Below are positions 9,014-18,767 of a DNA stretch of 48,715 bases, one piece after another. The notes under the pieces were generated by a model, which did no database searches, had not been told where the DNA came from, and saw only the letters and a list, made by a program, of their open reading frames with translations. Each line of letters starts with the position of its first letter. Position 1 is the stretch's first letter. The DNA comes from an uncultured Campylobacterales bacterium (GTDB lineage Bacteria; Campylobacterota; Campylobacteria; Campylobacterales; Arcobacteraceae). The DNA is taken from assembly GCA_905479135.1 (NCBI GenBank), contig CAJQLJ010000048.1:1-48715 (forward strand). Direction: 5' to 3'. Both the position numbers and the translations under genes were made by a program.

Positions 9014-9463
9014 TTAAGCTTTCTTAATTTCTTCTAAGTCTATTTTCATAATCTCTTGCCATTTATTATCAGGAGACCATTGTTCAAACATTGAAATATT
9101 GATATCATTAAAAGGTGTATTTAAAATATACTTATGATAAAGATACATAAAAGCTGTAACTCTATAGTTTAAAGCACAATGTATCCATACTTTATTTGAT
9201 CCTAAAGCTTGTAAAGTATTTAAAAAAAGTTTTACATCTGAGGGTTTTGGATTTTCAAAATCTACTGGAATATGAAAATAAGCCATTTTTAAATCTGTTA
9301 CTATTTTATCTTCATTTTCTATTGAATTTGAAGCATTATGAAGTGCTAGGTTTATAACTACATCAAAATCATTTTGCGCAATTACTTTAAATTGTTCTTC
9401 TTTTGGTTGTCCTGATGTTGATATTAATTCATTGATTTTTATATAGTTTAATATATTTTCCAT
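9014..9463 (-). CDS. Tyrosine-phosphatase-like (DUF442-related) protein
   Basis: 149 residues. ISTSGQPKEEQF near the N-terminus and VVINLAL in the first strand are typical of the small bacterial dual-specificity-phosphatase-like family. The P-loop reads HCALNYRVTAF (H95, C96, R101). Cys and Arg are separated by four residues, as in DUF442 or rhodanese loops, rather than the five of classical CX5R phosphatases. The general-acid region is probably the FENPKPSD segment at 69-76. Substrate unknown. It is transcribed divergently from hemF and stands alone on its strand. Confidence 0.75.
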   Translation of the reverse strand: MENILNYIKINELISTSGQPKEEQFKVIAQNDFDVVINLALHNASNSIENEDKIVTDLKMAYFHIPVDFENPKPSDVKLFLNTLQALGSNKVWIHCALNYRVTAFMYLYHKYILNTPFNDINISMFEQWSPDNKWQEIMKIDLEEIKKA

Positions 9464-9506
9464 TTATTTCCATTGTTTATTATTTATTTTTAAAATTATA
9501 CTATGA

Positions 9507-9512
9507 TACAAT
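9507..9512 (+). promoter_or_regulatory. Probable -10 element of hemF
   Basis: TACAAT overlapping TATGAT, preceded by an A/T-rich stretch, in the 74-base gap between the divergent phosphatase-like gene and hemF. The leader would be about 20 bases with an AAGG Shine-Dalgarno. Confidence 0.4.
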
Positions 9513-9537
9513 AAGAAAAAATTTAAGGTACATATAA

Positions 9538-10572
9538 ATGACTATGATTATGGCAAAATCAAATGAAGCTATTGATGCTTATAAACTTGTAAGAGGTTTA
9601 CAAGAAAGATTTGTAAACAAACTAAATAACTTAAGTAACACAATAGGTGAAAGCAAAAATTTTGAAGAAGTAACATGGCTAAGAGATGAAGGAATTCATG
9701 GTGGTGGTTCTAGATTTGAAGCAAGAGATAATATTCTTTTTAACACTGCTAGTGTAAATGTATCTCAAGTACATTATGATGAGGATGATACAAAGAGACT
9801 TCAAAGTGCAAGTGCAATCTCGACTATAATTCATCCTAAAAACCCTAATGTTCCATCTATTCATATTCATATTTCTTTAACACAAATAAAAGGAAATGCT
9901 TCATATTGGCGTATAATGGCTGATTTAAATCCAAGTATTGAAAATATAGAAGATAAGAAAGTATTTGTTAAAGCTTTAAAAAATCTTTCTAAAGATACTT
10001 TTGAAGAAGGTATTAAACAAGGTGATAAATACTTTAATATTCCTGATTTAAATAGACATAGAGGTATTTCTCATTTTTATTTAGAAAACTATAAAACATC
10101 AAATATCAAAGAGGATTATGATTTTGCTAATAGTTTTGGTGAGGGAATAATTGATACTTACACAGATATTATTACAAATGCTTTTAATACAAGAAAAAAT
10201 ATTTTAGAAGATGATAAAAAGAAACAACTTAATTATCACACATTATATTTATTTCAAGTATTAACACTAGATAGAGGTACAACTTCAGGACTTTTAATCC
10301 ATAATCAAAATGATGTAGGAATTATGGGTTCACTTCCAACTTTTGTAAATAAAACTTTATTAGAATCATGGCAAGAAAAAGCAACAAAACCACAAGATGA
10401 GTTAGTATCAAATTTAGTAAAATCAATCAGCTATGATGGAAAAGTAGATACAAAAACAAAAGAGAAACTTGCACAAGTAGTTCGAGAACATTATAAAAAG
10501 TATCCAGAAGCATTAAGTATGCAAGCAAGTGGAAATATTGTTCCATCAACTGTATCAAATCATAAAGGTTAA
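9538..10572 (+). CDS. hemF: Coproporphyrinogen III oxidase, oxygen-dependent (HemF-like)
   Basis: 344 residues, a divergent member. It catalyses oxidative decarboxylation of coproporphyrinogen III to protoporphyrinogen IX in haem synthesis, using O2. Family landmarks: EGIHGGGSRF (family GGGxSR), SVNVSQVH, IHPKNPNVPSIHIHIS (family HPxNPxxPxxHxN), NRHRGISHFYLENY (family RGxGGIFFD) and DRGTTSGLL near the C-terminus. The classic WFGGGxDLTPY is altered to YWRIMADLNPS, so the family call is firm but the fit is not textbook. Three ATGs cluster at the start; ATG 9538 has AAGG upstream. The YhcH-like gene starts 2 bases after its stop. Confidence 0.85.
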   Translation: MTMIMAKSNEAIDAYKLVRGLQERFVNKLNNLSNTIGESKNFEEVTWLRDEGIHGGGSRFEARDNILFNTASVNVSQVHYDEDDTKRLQSASAISTIIHPKNPNVPSIHIHISLTQIKGNASYWRIMADLNPSIENIEDKKVFVKALKNLSKDTFEEGIKQGDKYFNIPDLNRHRGISHFYLENYKTSNIKEDYDFANSFGEGIIDTYTDIITNAFNTRKNILEDDKKKQLNYHTLYLFQVLTLDRGTTSGLLIHNQNDVGIMGSLPTFVNKTLLESWQEKATKPQDELVSNLVKSISYDGKVDTKTKEKLAQVVREHYKKYPEALSMQASGNIVPSTVSNHKG

Positions 10573-10574
10573 CA

Positions 10575-11054
10575 ATGGCAATTTTTGGTAGCTTAGAAGA
10601 GCTAAGAGAACAAGTTTCAAATGAAGCTTTCCAGATAGCTTTTGATTATCTAGAAAGTATTACAAATGAATTTTTAGATATTAAAAATGGTGAGTGTATA
10701 AAAGAAACTATAATAGAAGATATTTTTGTTCTAAAACAAGCATATACGACAAAGAATAGAGAAGATTGTTTTTTTGAATCTCACAAAAAATATATAGATA
10801 TACAGTATATGGTAAAAGGTGAAGAGTATATGGATGTTACTGATATAAAGTCTTTAGAGATTCAAAATGAATATGAAGAAAGAACAGATTTCATCAAATA
10901 TAAAGTAAAGGAAGAAGGAACATCAAAACTTCTTATCAAAGAGAAATTCTTAGCTATTTTTTATCCAAGTGATGCACATCAACCATGTATTAAAGTCAAT
11001 AATAATGAGTTAATTTATAAAGCTGTTATAAAGATACCTATCTATTTAGGATAG
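10575..11054 (+). CDS. YhcH/YjgK/YiaL-family cupin-like protein
   Basis: 159 residues of the DUF386 family. Family features are ESHKKYIDIQYMVKGEEYM, where His and Asp belong to the probable metal site, and the late FLAIFYPSDAHQPCIKV, supplying further His and Asp. The fold is a double-stranded beta-helix. Relatives are linked to sialic-acid or other sugar catabolism, but no sugar operon is nearby, so its substrate is open. It starts 2 bases after hemF and is almost certainly translated from the same message. Confidence 0.85.
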   Translation: MAIFGSLEELREQVSNEAFQIAFDYLESITNEFLDIKNGECIKETIIEDIFVLKQAYTTKNREDCFFESHKKYIDIQYMVKGEEYMDVTDIKSLEIQNEYEERTDFIKYKVKEEGTSKLLIKEKFLAIFYPSDAHQPCIKVNNNELIYKAVIKIPIYLG

Positions 11055-11073
11055 TGTTTAATTTTTGAATAAT

Positions 11074-11688
11074 TTAAATCTTCCAATGATTTATTTTTTT
11101 GTGGTTTAAATCTTTTTTTGTATATTCACATAATTGTGGGAAAAAATCTAGAAAATCTTTTTCTAGTTCTTTTATATTTATTTGAACATCATTAAAATAT
11201 TCAGAAGCACTTTCTCTTTTTAGTAAACGCTCAGACAATCTTAAATCCATTCTTTTAAATGAAATATTTAAATCTTCTAAAGTATGATATTTGTTTAATA
11301 AATCTTTATTTATAAGATTATTTACAATATATGATGCATTTTGAGGTAAATACTCTAAACTGTTGCTGGCTTTTAAATAAAAACTTCTTGTAAATTCATC
11401 AAGAGGAATATTTGAATATAAATCCCAGTTTTTTGTAAGAAAATAATCATAAGTCAAGTCAATAATTACAGGTTTTAGTAAACCTTTTTCTCTAAGTCTT
11501 TTTTTACTTAGTTTCACAATATCATGTGAATCAGTATAGCTATCAATTTTTAGATGTGTTTCCATACCTTTTTTTATAAAAATACTTGCATTATCCCAAG
11601 TTCTAGCTTTTAAAGGATCAGCAAGTATATTTCCAATTTTAAAATCTACGTGATCTTCAGATAAAAAAGCATGTGCTAACCAATTCAT
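11074..11688 (-). CDS. AcpH-like (acyl-carrier-protein phosphodiesterase, DUF479) protein
   Basis: 204 residues from ATG 11688, chosen because AAAAGGA lies 5 bases upstream and the product then begins MNWLAHAFLS, the usual start of this family; an in-frame ATG at 11736 lacks support. Family features: NILADPLKARTW, METHLKIDSYTDSHD with the HxxID(x)xxD metal-type pattern, and a central LTYDYFLTKNWDLY. E. coli AcpH removes the 4'-phosphopantetheine arm from acyl carrier protein, though that in vivo role is uncertain. It converges on the hemF-yhcH pair and is a single-gene unit. Confidence 0.8.
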   Translation of the reverse strand: MNWLAHAFLSEDHVDFKIGNILADPLKARTWDNASIFIKKGMETHLKIDSYTDSHDIVKLSKKRLREKGLLKPVIIDLTYDYFLTKNWDLYSNIPLDEFTRSFYLKASNSLEYLPQNASYIVNNLINKDLLNKYHTLEDLNISFKRMDLRLSERLLKRESASEYFNDVQINIKELEKDFLDFFPQLCEYTKKDLNHKKINHWKI

Positions 11689-11763
11689 TAAATTCCTTTT
11701 ATAAAATAACTTTATATTAATAAACTTAAATGACACTAAAACAAATCTTTATACATTATATTA

Positions 11764-11769
11764 TATACT
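11764..11769 (+). promoter_or_regulatory. -10 element of the SocA-like gene
   Basis: TATACT preceded by T/A-rich sequence (ATACATTATATTA), 26 bases before the TTG start at 11796. It is the best -10 in the gap between the divergent AcpH-like and SocA-like genes. Confidence 0.45.
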
Positions 11770-11795
11770 GCGATTACTAATTTAAAGGAATTTAT

Positions 11796-12290
11796 TTGAA
11801 CGTAGATATTACAAAAATAGCTAATGTGATTTTATACATGTTACATAAAAAAGTTGACCATTTAAATGATAAAAAAGTATCAATTATGCTTTTCTTAATG
11901 GAATATAATCATCTAAAATTTTGTGAAAAAAAAATATTCAATGAAGAGTACATTAAAAATTCAAGAAACCCTGAACCAGTACTACTAAGTGAACTTTTTG
12001 ATGTAATTGCAAACAATGAAGATTTAGAAGAAGATGATGAAAGACTTTATTTCATACAAGAACTTTTAGATTATTTAGATATTGAAGTTGTTGAAAGAAA
12101 AAAGTTTGCTGAATTGAAGTTTATTAAAATGGAAGAAGAGTTTGATGAATCAATTTTTAACGAAGATGAATTAAAAACAATTTACAAAATTGTAAGTGAA
12201 CATAAAAGTACTAGCCCTAGAAATATTGCAAATGCCTGTTTTCAAATTGATGATTTAAGAAAAATACAAAATGGTGAAATTATTATTTAA
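11796..12290 (+). CDS. SocA/DUF4065 (Panacea)-like protein
   Basis: 164 residues. The start is TTG 11796, fixed by an AAAGGA Shine-Dalgarno 6 bases upstream. The helical layout resembles the SocA-like family: KIANVILYMLHKK at the N-terminus, a KVSIMLFLMEYNHLKF helix where the family has KLQKLLYYAQ, then a C-terminal DELKTIYKIVSEHKSTSPRNIANACF helix-turn-helix-like part. Panacea-domain proteins often neutralise toxins, or act as ClpXP adaptors (SocA). Here there is no toxin-like partner; a SlyD-like gene follows after 31 bases. The family assignment is from pattern only. Confidence 0.5.
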   Translation: MNVDITKIANVILYMLHKKVDHLNDKKVSIMLFLMEYNHLKFCEKKIFNEEYIKNSRNPEPVLLSELFDVIANNEDLEEDDERLYFIQELLDYLDIEVVERKKFAELKFIKMEEEFDESIFNEDELKTIYKIVSEHKSTSPRNIANACFQIDDLRKIQNGEIII

Positions 12291-12321
12291 ATAAATAATA
12301 AGTAAACAAGTAAGGTAAAAT

Positions 12322-12741
12322 ATGTCAATAAAAGAAAATCAAAATGTTACACTAAATTATGAGTTAAAATTAAACGATGAAATAATTGATAGTAATATGG
12401 ATAAAGATCCTATATCGTTTATATATGGTTCAGGAGAAATAATTAATGGTCTTGAATCAGGAATAAAAAATATGATTGAAGGTGAAACAAAAATCATAAA
12501 AGTAAGTGCAGAAGATGCTTATGGAGAATATGATGAAAAACTTTCTGAAGTTTCTGATATTAATGAATTTGATGGAATCGATCTAGAAATAGGAATGGTT
12601 TTAGAAGCAGAAAATGAAAATAAAGAAATTTTAAGAGCTACTGTAACAGATGTTACTAAAGAGCATGTAACAGTTGATTATAATCATCCATTAGCAGGTT
12701 GTGAATTGGAATTTAAAGTTGTTATTAAATCAATTATTTAA
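12322..12741 (+). CDS. FKBP-type peptidyl-prolyl isomerase (SlyD-like)
   Basis: 139 residues. The FKBP half is recognised from NVTLNYELKLND, FIYGSGEIINGLESGI (family G.g.lipglE.gl.gm) and VSAEDAYGEYDE. The IF chaperone insert of SlyD follows at about 70-120, and the chain returns with NHPLAGCELEFKV. SlyD proteins act as folding helpers with prolyl cis-trans isomerase activity in the cytoplasm. The His/Cys-rich metal-binding tail of E. coli SlyD is missing; the chain stops right after the last strand, so a nickel-delivery role is unlikely. A strong AAGG Shine-Dalgarno precedes the ATG. Confidence 0.9.
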   Translation: MSIKENQNVTLNYELKLNDEIIDSNMDKDPISFIYGSGEIINGLESGIKNMIEGETKIIKVSAEDAYGEYDEKLSEVSDINEFDGIDLEIGMVLEAENENKEILRATVTDVTKEHVTVDYNHPLAGCELEFKVVIKSII

Positions 12742-12794
12742 TATTCTTTGAAAGAAAATAATAATTAAGTACAAATACCTATTTTTAAGTATCA

Positions 12795-12800
12795 TATAGT
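12795..12800 (+). promoter_or_regulatory. -10 element of pheA
   Basis: TATAGT after T-rich sequence (TATTTTTAAGTATCA), 31 bases before the pheA ATG, in the 90-base gap following the SlyD-like gene. Confidence 0.5.
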
Positions 12801-12831
12801 AAAATACACAAAATTTAAATAGGTATCAAAT

Positions 12832-13692
12832 ATGAAAAAACTAACTATTGCATATCAAGGTGTTGATGGAGCTTATTCTCATCTTTCTTGTAAAAATGTA
12901 TTTCCTCAAGCCCAAACAATTGCATGTCAATCTTTCAAAAAAGCTATGTATCTAGTTGAAACGGGATCTGCAAACTTTGCTATGATACCAGTTGAAAACT
13001 CAACTGCAGGAAGAGTTGAAGAAATTTATAGACTAATTCCTAAAATGGAATTAACTATTATTGATGAACATTTTGAACCAATCAAACACTGCTTACTAGG
13101 TGTAAAAGATTCTAGTTTAAAAGATATCAAGTATGTATCCTCTCATCCTCAAGCACTTGCACAATGTCTTGGTAATATCACTAAAATGAATATACAAGCA
13201 ATTGCAAAATTTGATACAGCAGGTGCAGCACAAGAATTAACTCAGATAAAAGATAATACTCACGCTGCTATTGCTTCGAGTTTATCAGCAGAATTATATA
13301 ACCTAAATATATTAGATGATGATTTTGGAGATCATCATGGAAATACAACAAGGTTTCTAATTCTTGGTAAAAATAACAAAATACCTGAATATAATAAAAA
13401 TGAAAAATATATTACATCTTTAGTATTTGAGGTAAGAGATATCCCATCTGCTTTATATAAAGCTTTGGGCGGATTTGCTACAAATGGTATAAACCTTATA
13501 AAACTTGAAAGTTACTCTGTTCCTGGAAGTATGAATGCTAGTCAATTTCATATAGATATTGATGGACATATAAGTGAGAGAAGAATGCAGTTTGCTATTG
13601 AAGAGTTAAAGTTTTTTGCTAAAGATATGAAACAATTAGGTATATATAAAAAAGATTCATATAGAGATATTATGGAAACTTTTAAAAATTAA
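12832..13692 (+). CDS. pheA: Prephenate dehydratase
   Basis: 286 residues. It converts prephenate to phenylpyruvate in phenylalanine synthesis. The catalytic part starts IAYQGVDGAYSHL and contains MIPVENSTAGRVEEIY, and HGNTTRFLIL with the TRF catalytic motif. An ACT regulatory domain follows (about 200-280) with ALYKALGGFATNGINLIKLE (the GALxxxLxxFxxxxINLxKIES pattern) and SY in the ESRP position, suggesting feedback control by Phe. There is no chorismate-mutase domain N-terminal to it, unlike the proteobacterial P-protein; that activity must come from elsewhere. The Rof-like gene follows after 16 bases. Confidence 0.95.
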   Translation: MKKLTIAYQGVDGAYSHLSCKNVFPQAQTIACQSFKKAMYLVETGSANFAMIPVENSTAGRVEEIYRLIPKMELTIIDEHFEPIKHCLLGVKDSSLKDIKYVSSHPQALAQCLGNITKMNIQAIAKFDTAGAAQELTQIKDNTHAAIASSLSAELYNLNILDDDFGDHHGNTTRFLILGKNNKIPEYNKNEKYITSLVFEVRDIPSALYKALGGFATNGINLIKLESYSVPGSMNASQFHIDIDGHISERRMQFAIEELKFFAKDMKQLGIYKKDSYRDIMETFKN

Positions 13693-13708
13693 ATATAAGG
13701 AAAATCAA

Positions 13709-13945
13709 ATGTACAATCCAATATCATGTGAGTTTTTTGATCAATTAAATGTTGCAATGCAAAGAAAAATTCCTTCAACTATTATCTATTTAAAAGATAA
13801 TGAAATTAAAAAAGAAACTATAAAGGGAATCGTTAAAACTATGGAAGTAATAGATGGAATTGAATTTATGGTTTTAGATTCCAATGTGAAAATAAGATTA
13901 GATACTGTTCTTACTTTCAATGGAAAAAGACATAGAGAAGAGTAA
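13709..13945 (+). CDS. Rof-like (Rho-binding antiterminator family) small protein
   Basis: 78 residues. The start YNPISCEFFDQLNVAMQRK and the later IEFMVLDSNVKIRLD and TFNGKRH resemble E. coli Rof (YaeO), which begins with a PINCDDYDNLELAC-type segment and ends with a strand containing LRLDKI. Rof binds the primary RNA site of Rho and inhibits termination. The conserved cysteine and the acidic residue pattern are present. The resemblance is by eye over a short protein, so an Sm-like fold is an inference. AAGGA lies 8 bases before ATG. It is probably cotranscribed with pheA, and it converges with the NYN gene 16 bases away. Confidence 0.6.
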   Translation: MYNPISCEFFDQLNVAMQRKIPSTIIYLKDNEIKKETIKGIVKTMEVIDGIEFMVLDSNVKIRLDTVLTFNGKRHREE

Positions 13946-13961
13946 AACTTATTAAAAACTT

Positions 13962-14684
13962 CTAATCTCTTATTCTTATATAGATATGTACATTATCAGA
14001 ATCATCATTAAATTTTCTTTCATCTATAAGAATATAATTTAAATCTCTGATAAGTTTTCCTAGTTTATCATAGCCATAATTTCTAGGATCAAAAGAAGGA
14101 TGTTTCTTATTTATATAAGCTCCTAAATTTGAAAGTCTTGCCCAACCATCATCTTTGGATACAGCATTAATTGCAGAAATAATAATAGGTCTTAATTTTG
14201 GACTATTAGATTCTTCTACTTCAACTGTATCAGTATCTTTTTTCTCACGTAATATTTCAGTAAATACAAACTTATCACAAGCAGCAATAAATGCATCAGG
14301 AGTCTTTTTTTCACCAAAACCATATACTATTAGACCAGACTCACGAATTCTTGTTGCAAGTCTTGTAAAGTCACTATCTGAAGAAATTAAACAAAATCCA
14401 TCTAAAGAATTTTCATGTAAAATATCCATAGCATCTATGATTAAAGAAGCATCAGTTGCATTTTTACCTTGAGTATAAGAAAACTGTTGAATAGGTTGAA
14501 TAGCATGTGAATTTAAATGCTCTTTCCATTGTTTTAAATTTGGAGTAGTCCAATCACCATACGCTCTTTTTATACTAGCAACTCCAAATTTCGCTACTTC
14601 TGCAAGTAGTTCAGCTACCACTGAAGCTTGTGCATTATCTGCATCAATTAAAACCGCTAATTTCATTGTTTTATTATCTCGCAT
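13962..14684 (-). CDS. NYN-domain (LabA/DUF88) ribonuclease-like protein with OST-HTH/LOTUS domain
   Basis: 240 residues. The NYN/PIN-like domain spans 8-150: LAVLIDADNAQ carries the first metal Asp pair, GKNATDASLIIDAMD the middle acidic residues, and LISSDSDFTRLATRIRESG the last Asp cluster. The set of acidic residues needed for metal-dependent RNase activity looks intact. Residues 165-240 (IISAINAVSKDDGWARLSNLG and PRNYGYDKLGKLI) match the OST-HTH/LOTUS RNA-binding domain usual in this architecture. The ATG at 14684 has AAGGA 5 bases upstream. Substrates of bacterial NYN-LOTUS proteins are not established. A single-gene unit. Confidence 0.88.
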   Translation of the reverse strand: MRDNKTMKLAVLIDADNAQASVVAELLAEVAKFGVASIKRAYGDWTTPNLKQWKEHLNSHAIQPIQQFSYTQGKNATDASLIIDAMDILHENSLDGFCLISSDSDFTRLATRIRESGLIVYGFGEKKTPDAFIAACDKFVFTEILREKKDTDTVEVEESNSPKLRPIIISAINAVSKDDGWARLSNLGAYINKKHPSFDPRNYGYDKLGKLIRDLNYILIDERKFNDDSDNVHIYIRIRD

Positions 14685-14793
14685 TTTTATCCTTATATTC
14701 TATACATATCTTATCTAGTTAAGTGTTAGTTTATACTTCAAAATTAATATTTTAAATGAAAAAGAATTTGATTTATAGGGAAGTAATAAATAA

Positions 14794-14823
14794 TAGAAGT
14801 TGGATAATAAACTCCAACTTCTA
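14794..14823 (-). terminator. Terminator downstream of adk
   Basis: A perfect 11-bp inverted repeat (TAGAAGTTGGA / TCCAACTTCTA) with an 8-base loop, 20 bases after the adk stop. On the minus strand it is followed by TTATTTATTACTT, a T-rich but interrupted tail. Confidence 0.7.
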
Positions 14824-14842
14824 AATTAAGTATTTGTTTTAA

Positions 14843-15487
14843 TTATTTTGAAAGTGCCAAAAACATATCAGCAGTAACTTCATGAACATCTTTAGTACCA
14901 TCAAGTTCTACCATAACACCCATCTTTGTGTAGAAATCAATAAGTGGTGCAGTTTGGTCATGGTATGCCCCTAGTCTACTTTTAACAGTTTCAGCATTAT
15001 CATCTTTTCTAATAATCAATTCACCATCACAGTAATCACATACATCTTCTTTTTTAGATGGATTAAAATCAACATGGAAAGAAGCACCACAAGAAGAACA
15101 AACTCTTCTTCCTGTTATTCTACCAACGATTAGCTCATCAGGAACATTTAATGAAATTACTTTATCTAAAGAAATATTCATTTTAGACATTAAATCGCTT
15201 AAAGCTTCAGCTTGTCCAAGAGTTCTTGGAAAACCATCAAGAATAAAACCTTTTTTACAATCATCTTGTGCTAATCTATCTTTAATAATACCAATAATAG
15301 TCGAATCAGGTACTAACTTACCTGCATCCATAAAATTCTTAGCTTCCATACCCATATCAGTTTTATCTGCAATAGCAGCTCTTAAAATATCACCTGTAGA
15401 TATTTGAGGAATATCATATTTTTCTATTAAAAACTTAGCTTGTGTACCTTTTCCTGCACCAGGAGCTCCAAATACCATTAAATTCAT
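14843..15487 (-). CDS. adk: Adenylate kinase
   Basis: 214 residues from ATG 15487, preferred over an in-frame TTG two codons upstream because AAGGA sits 8 bases before the ATG and only 2 before the TTG. It interconverts ATP + AMP and 2 ADP. The P-loop is GAPGAGKGT (7-15); DGFPRTLGQAE binds AMP; the LID (about 125-160) carries a four-Cys zinc site, CSSC and CDYC. That zinc-stabilised LID is common in Gram-positive enzymes and also occurs in Campylobacterota. Monocistronic, with a hairpin terminator after it and a likely promoter (TACAAT at 15516-15521) before it. Confidence 0.96.
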   Translation of the reverse strand: MNLMVFGAPGAGKGTQAKFLIEKYDIPQISTGDILRAAIADKTDMGMEAKNFMDAGKLVPDSTIIGIIKDRLAQDDCKKGFILDGFPRTLGQAEALSDLMSKMNISLDKVISLNVPDELIVGRITGRRVCSSCGASFHVDFNPSKKEDVCDYCDGELIIRKDDNAETVKSRLGAYHDQTAPLIDFYTKMGVMVELDGTKDVHEVTADMFLALSK

Positions 15488-15515
15488 GTTCAATTTCCTT
15501 GATTTCTTTTTTGTG

Positions 15516-15521
15516 ATTGTA
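15516..15521 (-). promoter_or_regulatory. Probable -10 element of adk
   Basis: On the minus strand TACAAT follows ACTAGTTTTTTTA, a T-run in the place where Campylobacterota promoters carry their T-rich signal. It lies 28 bases upstream of the adk ATG. Confidence 0.4.
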
Positions 15522-15631
15522 TAAAAAAACTAGTTAATTGTACCTAAGAGATAAAAACTACAAAGCCAAATTAAAAAAGTTTGTTTAAAAACCTTTTTGA
15601 TAAACTGTATGAAGATTAAACGGAGTCATTA

Positions 15632-15874
15632 ATGAATGTAAATAAAGAAATAGAACAAATACTTGATAGTATAAGAAAAGTAGCATTTTATGTAGGACAT
15701 GGAAAGTATAATGATTATATGACAACAGATCAAGTTATAAAAATTAAAAAAACTTTAGAACAAATACTTGAAATTGAAAAAGAGTATGAAGAAGCTAATA
15801 CAGATAAAGAAAAAAAGCTTATATACAAACGACTAGAAATATATAAAACTTTTACAATTAAAGATTTTATTTAA
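15632..15874 (+). CDS. Small helical protein of unknown function
   Basis: 80 residues, very charged: IEQILDSIRKVAFYV, then a Lys/Glu-rich helix (KIKKTLEQILEIEKEYEEAN) and a short helical end. There is no signal peptide, membrane helix or cysteine. A GGAG Shine-Dalgarno lies 7 bases before ATG 15632, which supports translation. It converges with guaB and shares a bidirectional hairpin with it. I do not recognise the family; a predominantly alpha-helical, possibly coiled-coil protein is all that can be said. Confidence 0.6.
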   Translation: MNVNKEIEQILDSIRKVAFYVGHGKYNDYMTTDQVIKIKKTLEQILEIEKEYEEANTDKEKKLIYKRLEIYKTFTIKDFI

Positions 15875-15883
15875 GATTCAAAG

Positions 15884-15916
15884 TAGAGTAAAGCGATAAG
15901 AAAACGCTTTACTTTA
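15884..15916. terminator. Bidirectional terminator between the 80-residue gene and guaB
   Basis: AGTAAAGCG pairs perfectly with CGCTTTACT around a 9-base loop, extended by about three more pairs including one wobble. It lies between two converging stop codons (15874 and 15921) and has T-rich sequence on the plus side (TTAACTTTT). Confidence 0.65.
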
Positions 15917-15920
15917 ACTT

Positions 15921-17378
<1,458 letters not shown>

Positions 17379-18740
17379 TTATTTTTTATAATTAATTGCT
17401 TTTTCTAATGACAAAGCACCGTCAAACATAGTTTGTTCATCGTAAGCTTTTCCAATAAATTGAAGACCAACTGGCATTCCATTTTCATCATTATCAACAG
17501 GTAATGAAATTGCAGGTAATCCTGCTAAATTTACCGAAATTGTATATATATCACTTAAATACATTTCTAATGAAGTTTTAAAACTTCCAAACTCTGGAGC
17601 AGTTGTAGGAGCAACCGGAGAAAGAATTAAATCAGCATCAGCAAAAATAGCTTCGTATTCATCTTTGATTAAATGTCTTACCTTTTGGGCTTTTATATAA
17701 TATGCATCATAATAACCAGAACTTAAAACAAAAGAACCTAATAAAATTCTTTTTTGAACTTCATCGCCAAATCCTTGAGATTTAGTTTGAACATACATAT
17801 CTTTTAAACCAGTCTCACCTTTTCTATTTCCATATCTAACACCATCAAATCTTGAAAGATTTGCAGATGCTTCGGCAGTTGCTACAATATAGTAAGAAGA
17901 AAGAATTTTTCCTGTATCTAACATATTTTTATGAATTATTTTATGTCCTGATTCTTCTAATGCTTTAATAGATTTTTCAAAAGCATTTTTAATAGCAGGA
18001 CTAGCTTGCTCTATAAAGTTATCAATAACTGCAATTGTTAATTTTTTATTTGCATCAAGGTTTGGAGTTACTGCTTTATAATCTACATTAGCTGAAGTTG
18101 AATCCATAGGATCATATCCAGAAATAATATCATATAAGATTGCGGCATCTTCTACGTTTTGAGTAATTGGTCCACATTGATCTAAAGATGATGAATATGC
18201 AGTGATACCATATCTTGAAACTCTTCCATAAGTTGGTTTCATTCCAACAACACCACAATAAGCAGCTGGTTGTCTAATACTTCCACCTGTATCAGTTCCT
18301 AAAGCAGCAATAGCAACTCCACCTGCGACTGCAGCTGCAGAACCTCCAGAACTTCCTCCTGGAACTTTATTATTATCAATTGGATTTAAAGTTTTTCCAT
18401 AACAAGAAGATTCAGTTGAACTTCCCATTGCAAATTCGTCCATATTTGCTCTACCAAATGGACTTAAACCTGCTTTTTCTAAGTTATTGATTACAGTTGC
18501 ATTATATGGTGAAATATAACCTTTCAAAATATTGCTAGAACAAGTAATTTCCCAATCTTTAACATTAATATTATCTTTTATAGCAATTGGAATACCAGTA
18601 CCTGAAGTAGAAATATTTGTTGAAGTTAATTGTTCAACATACGCACCAGTTTTGTTTTCTTTAATTTTTGTAGTTAAATTATCTCTTAATTTTTTAATAT
18701 CGTCACTATCTAAATTTAGTGCTTCTTTTAGAGTTATCAA
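17379..18740 (-). CDS. gatA: Glutamyl-tRNA(Gln) amidotransferase subunit A
   Basis: 453 residues of the amidase-signature family. The Ser-cisSer-Lys triad is visible: IAIKDNINV supplies Lys, GGSSGGSAAAVAGG the middle Ser, and GTDTGGSIRQPAAYCG the nucleophile Ser. GatA releases ammonia from glutamine, which GatB uses to convert Glu-tRNA(Gln), and often Asp-tRNA(Asn), to the amide form. gatB and gatC are not in the window. The start is TTG 18740 with AGGAG exactly 6 bases upstream. A TATAAT promoter lies about 22 bases further up. It leads the gatA-guaB pair. Confidence 0.95.
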   Translation of the reverse strand: MITLKEALNLDSDDIKKLRDNLTTKIKENKTGAYVEQLTSTNISTSGTGIPIAIKDNINVKDWEITCSSNILKGYISPYNATVINNLEKAGLSPFGRANMDEFAMGSSTESSCYGKTLNPIDNNKVPGGSSGGSAAAVAGGVAIAALGTDTGGSIRQPAAYCGVVGMKPTYGRVSRYGITAYSSSLDQCGPITQNVEDAAILYDIISGYDPMDSTSANVDYKAVTPNLDANKKLTIAVIDNFIEQASPAIKNAFEKSIKALEESGHKIIHKNMLDTGKILSSYYIVATAEASANLSRFDGVRYGNRKGETGLKDMYVQTKSQGFGDEVQKRILLGSFVLSSGYYDAYYIKAQKVRHLIKDEYEAIFADADLILSPVAPTTAPEFGSFKTSLEMYLSDIYTISVNLAGLPAISLPVDNDENGMPVGLQFIGKAYDEQTMFDGALSLEKAINYKK

Positions 18741-18761
18741 ACACGTCTCCTGTAATTTGTA

Positions 18762-18767
18762 ATTATA
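18762..18767 (-). promoter_or_regulatory. -10 element of gatA-guaB, inside an inverted repeat
   Basis: TATAAT on the minus strand, 21 bases upstream of the TTG start of gatA. It sits within TGTAAT-N13-ATTACA (18751-18775) and a tighter GTAAT-N6-ATTAC (18759-18774). A dyad over a -10 element could be an operator, but A/T-rich dyads are also frequent by chance here. Confidence 0.55.

Noticed and set aside
11796-12741. SocA-like and SlyD-like genes as a toxin-antitoxin pair
   Set aside because: SlyD-like proteins are folding helpers, the genes are 31 bases apart, and no toxin fold is present.
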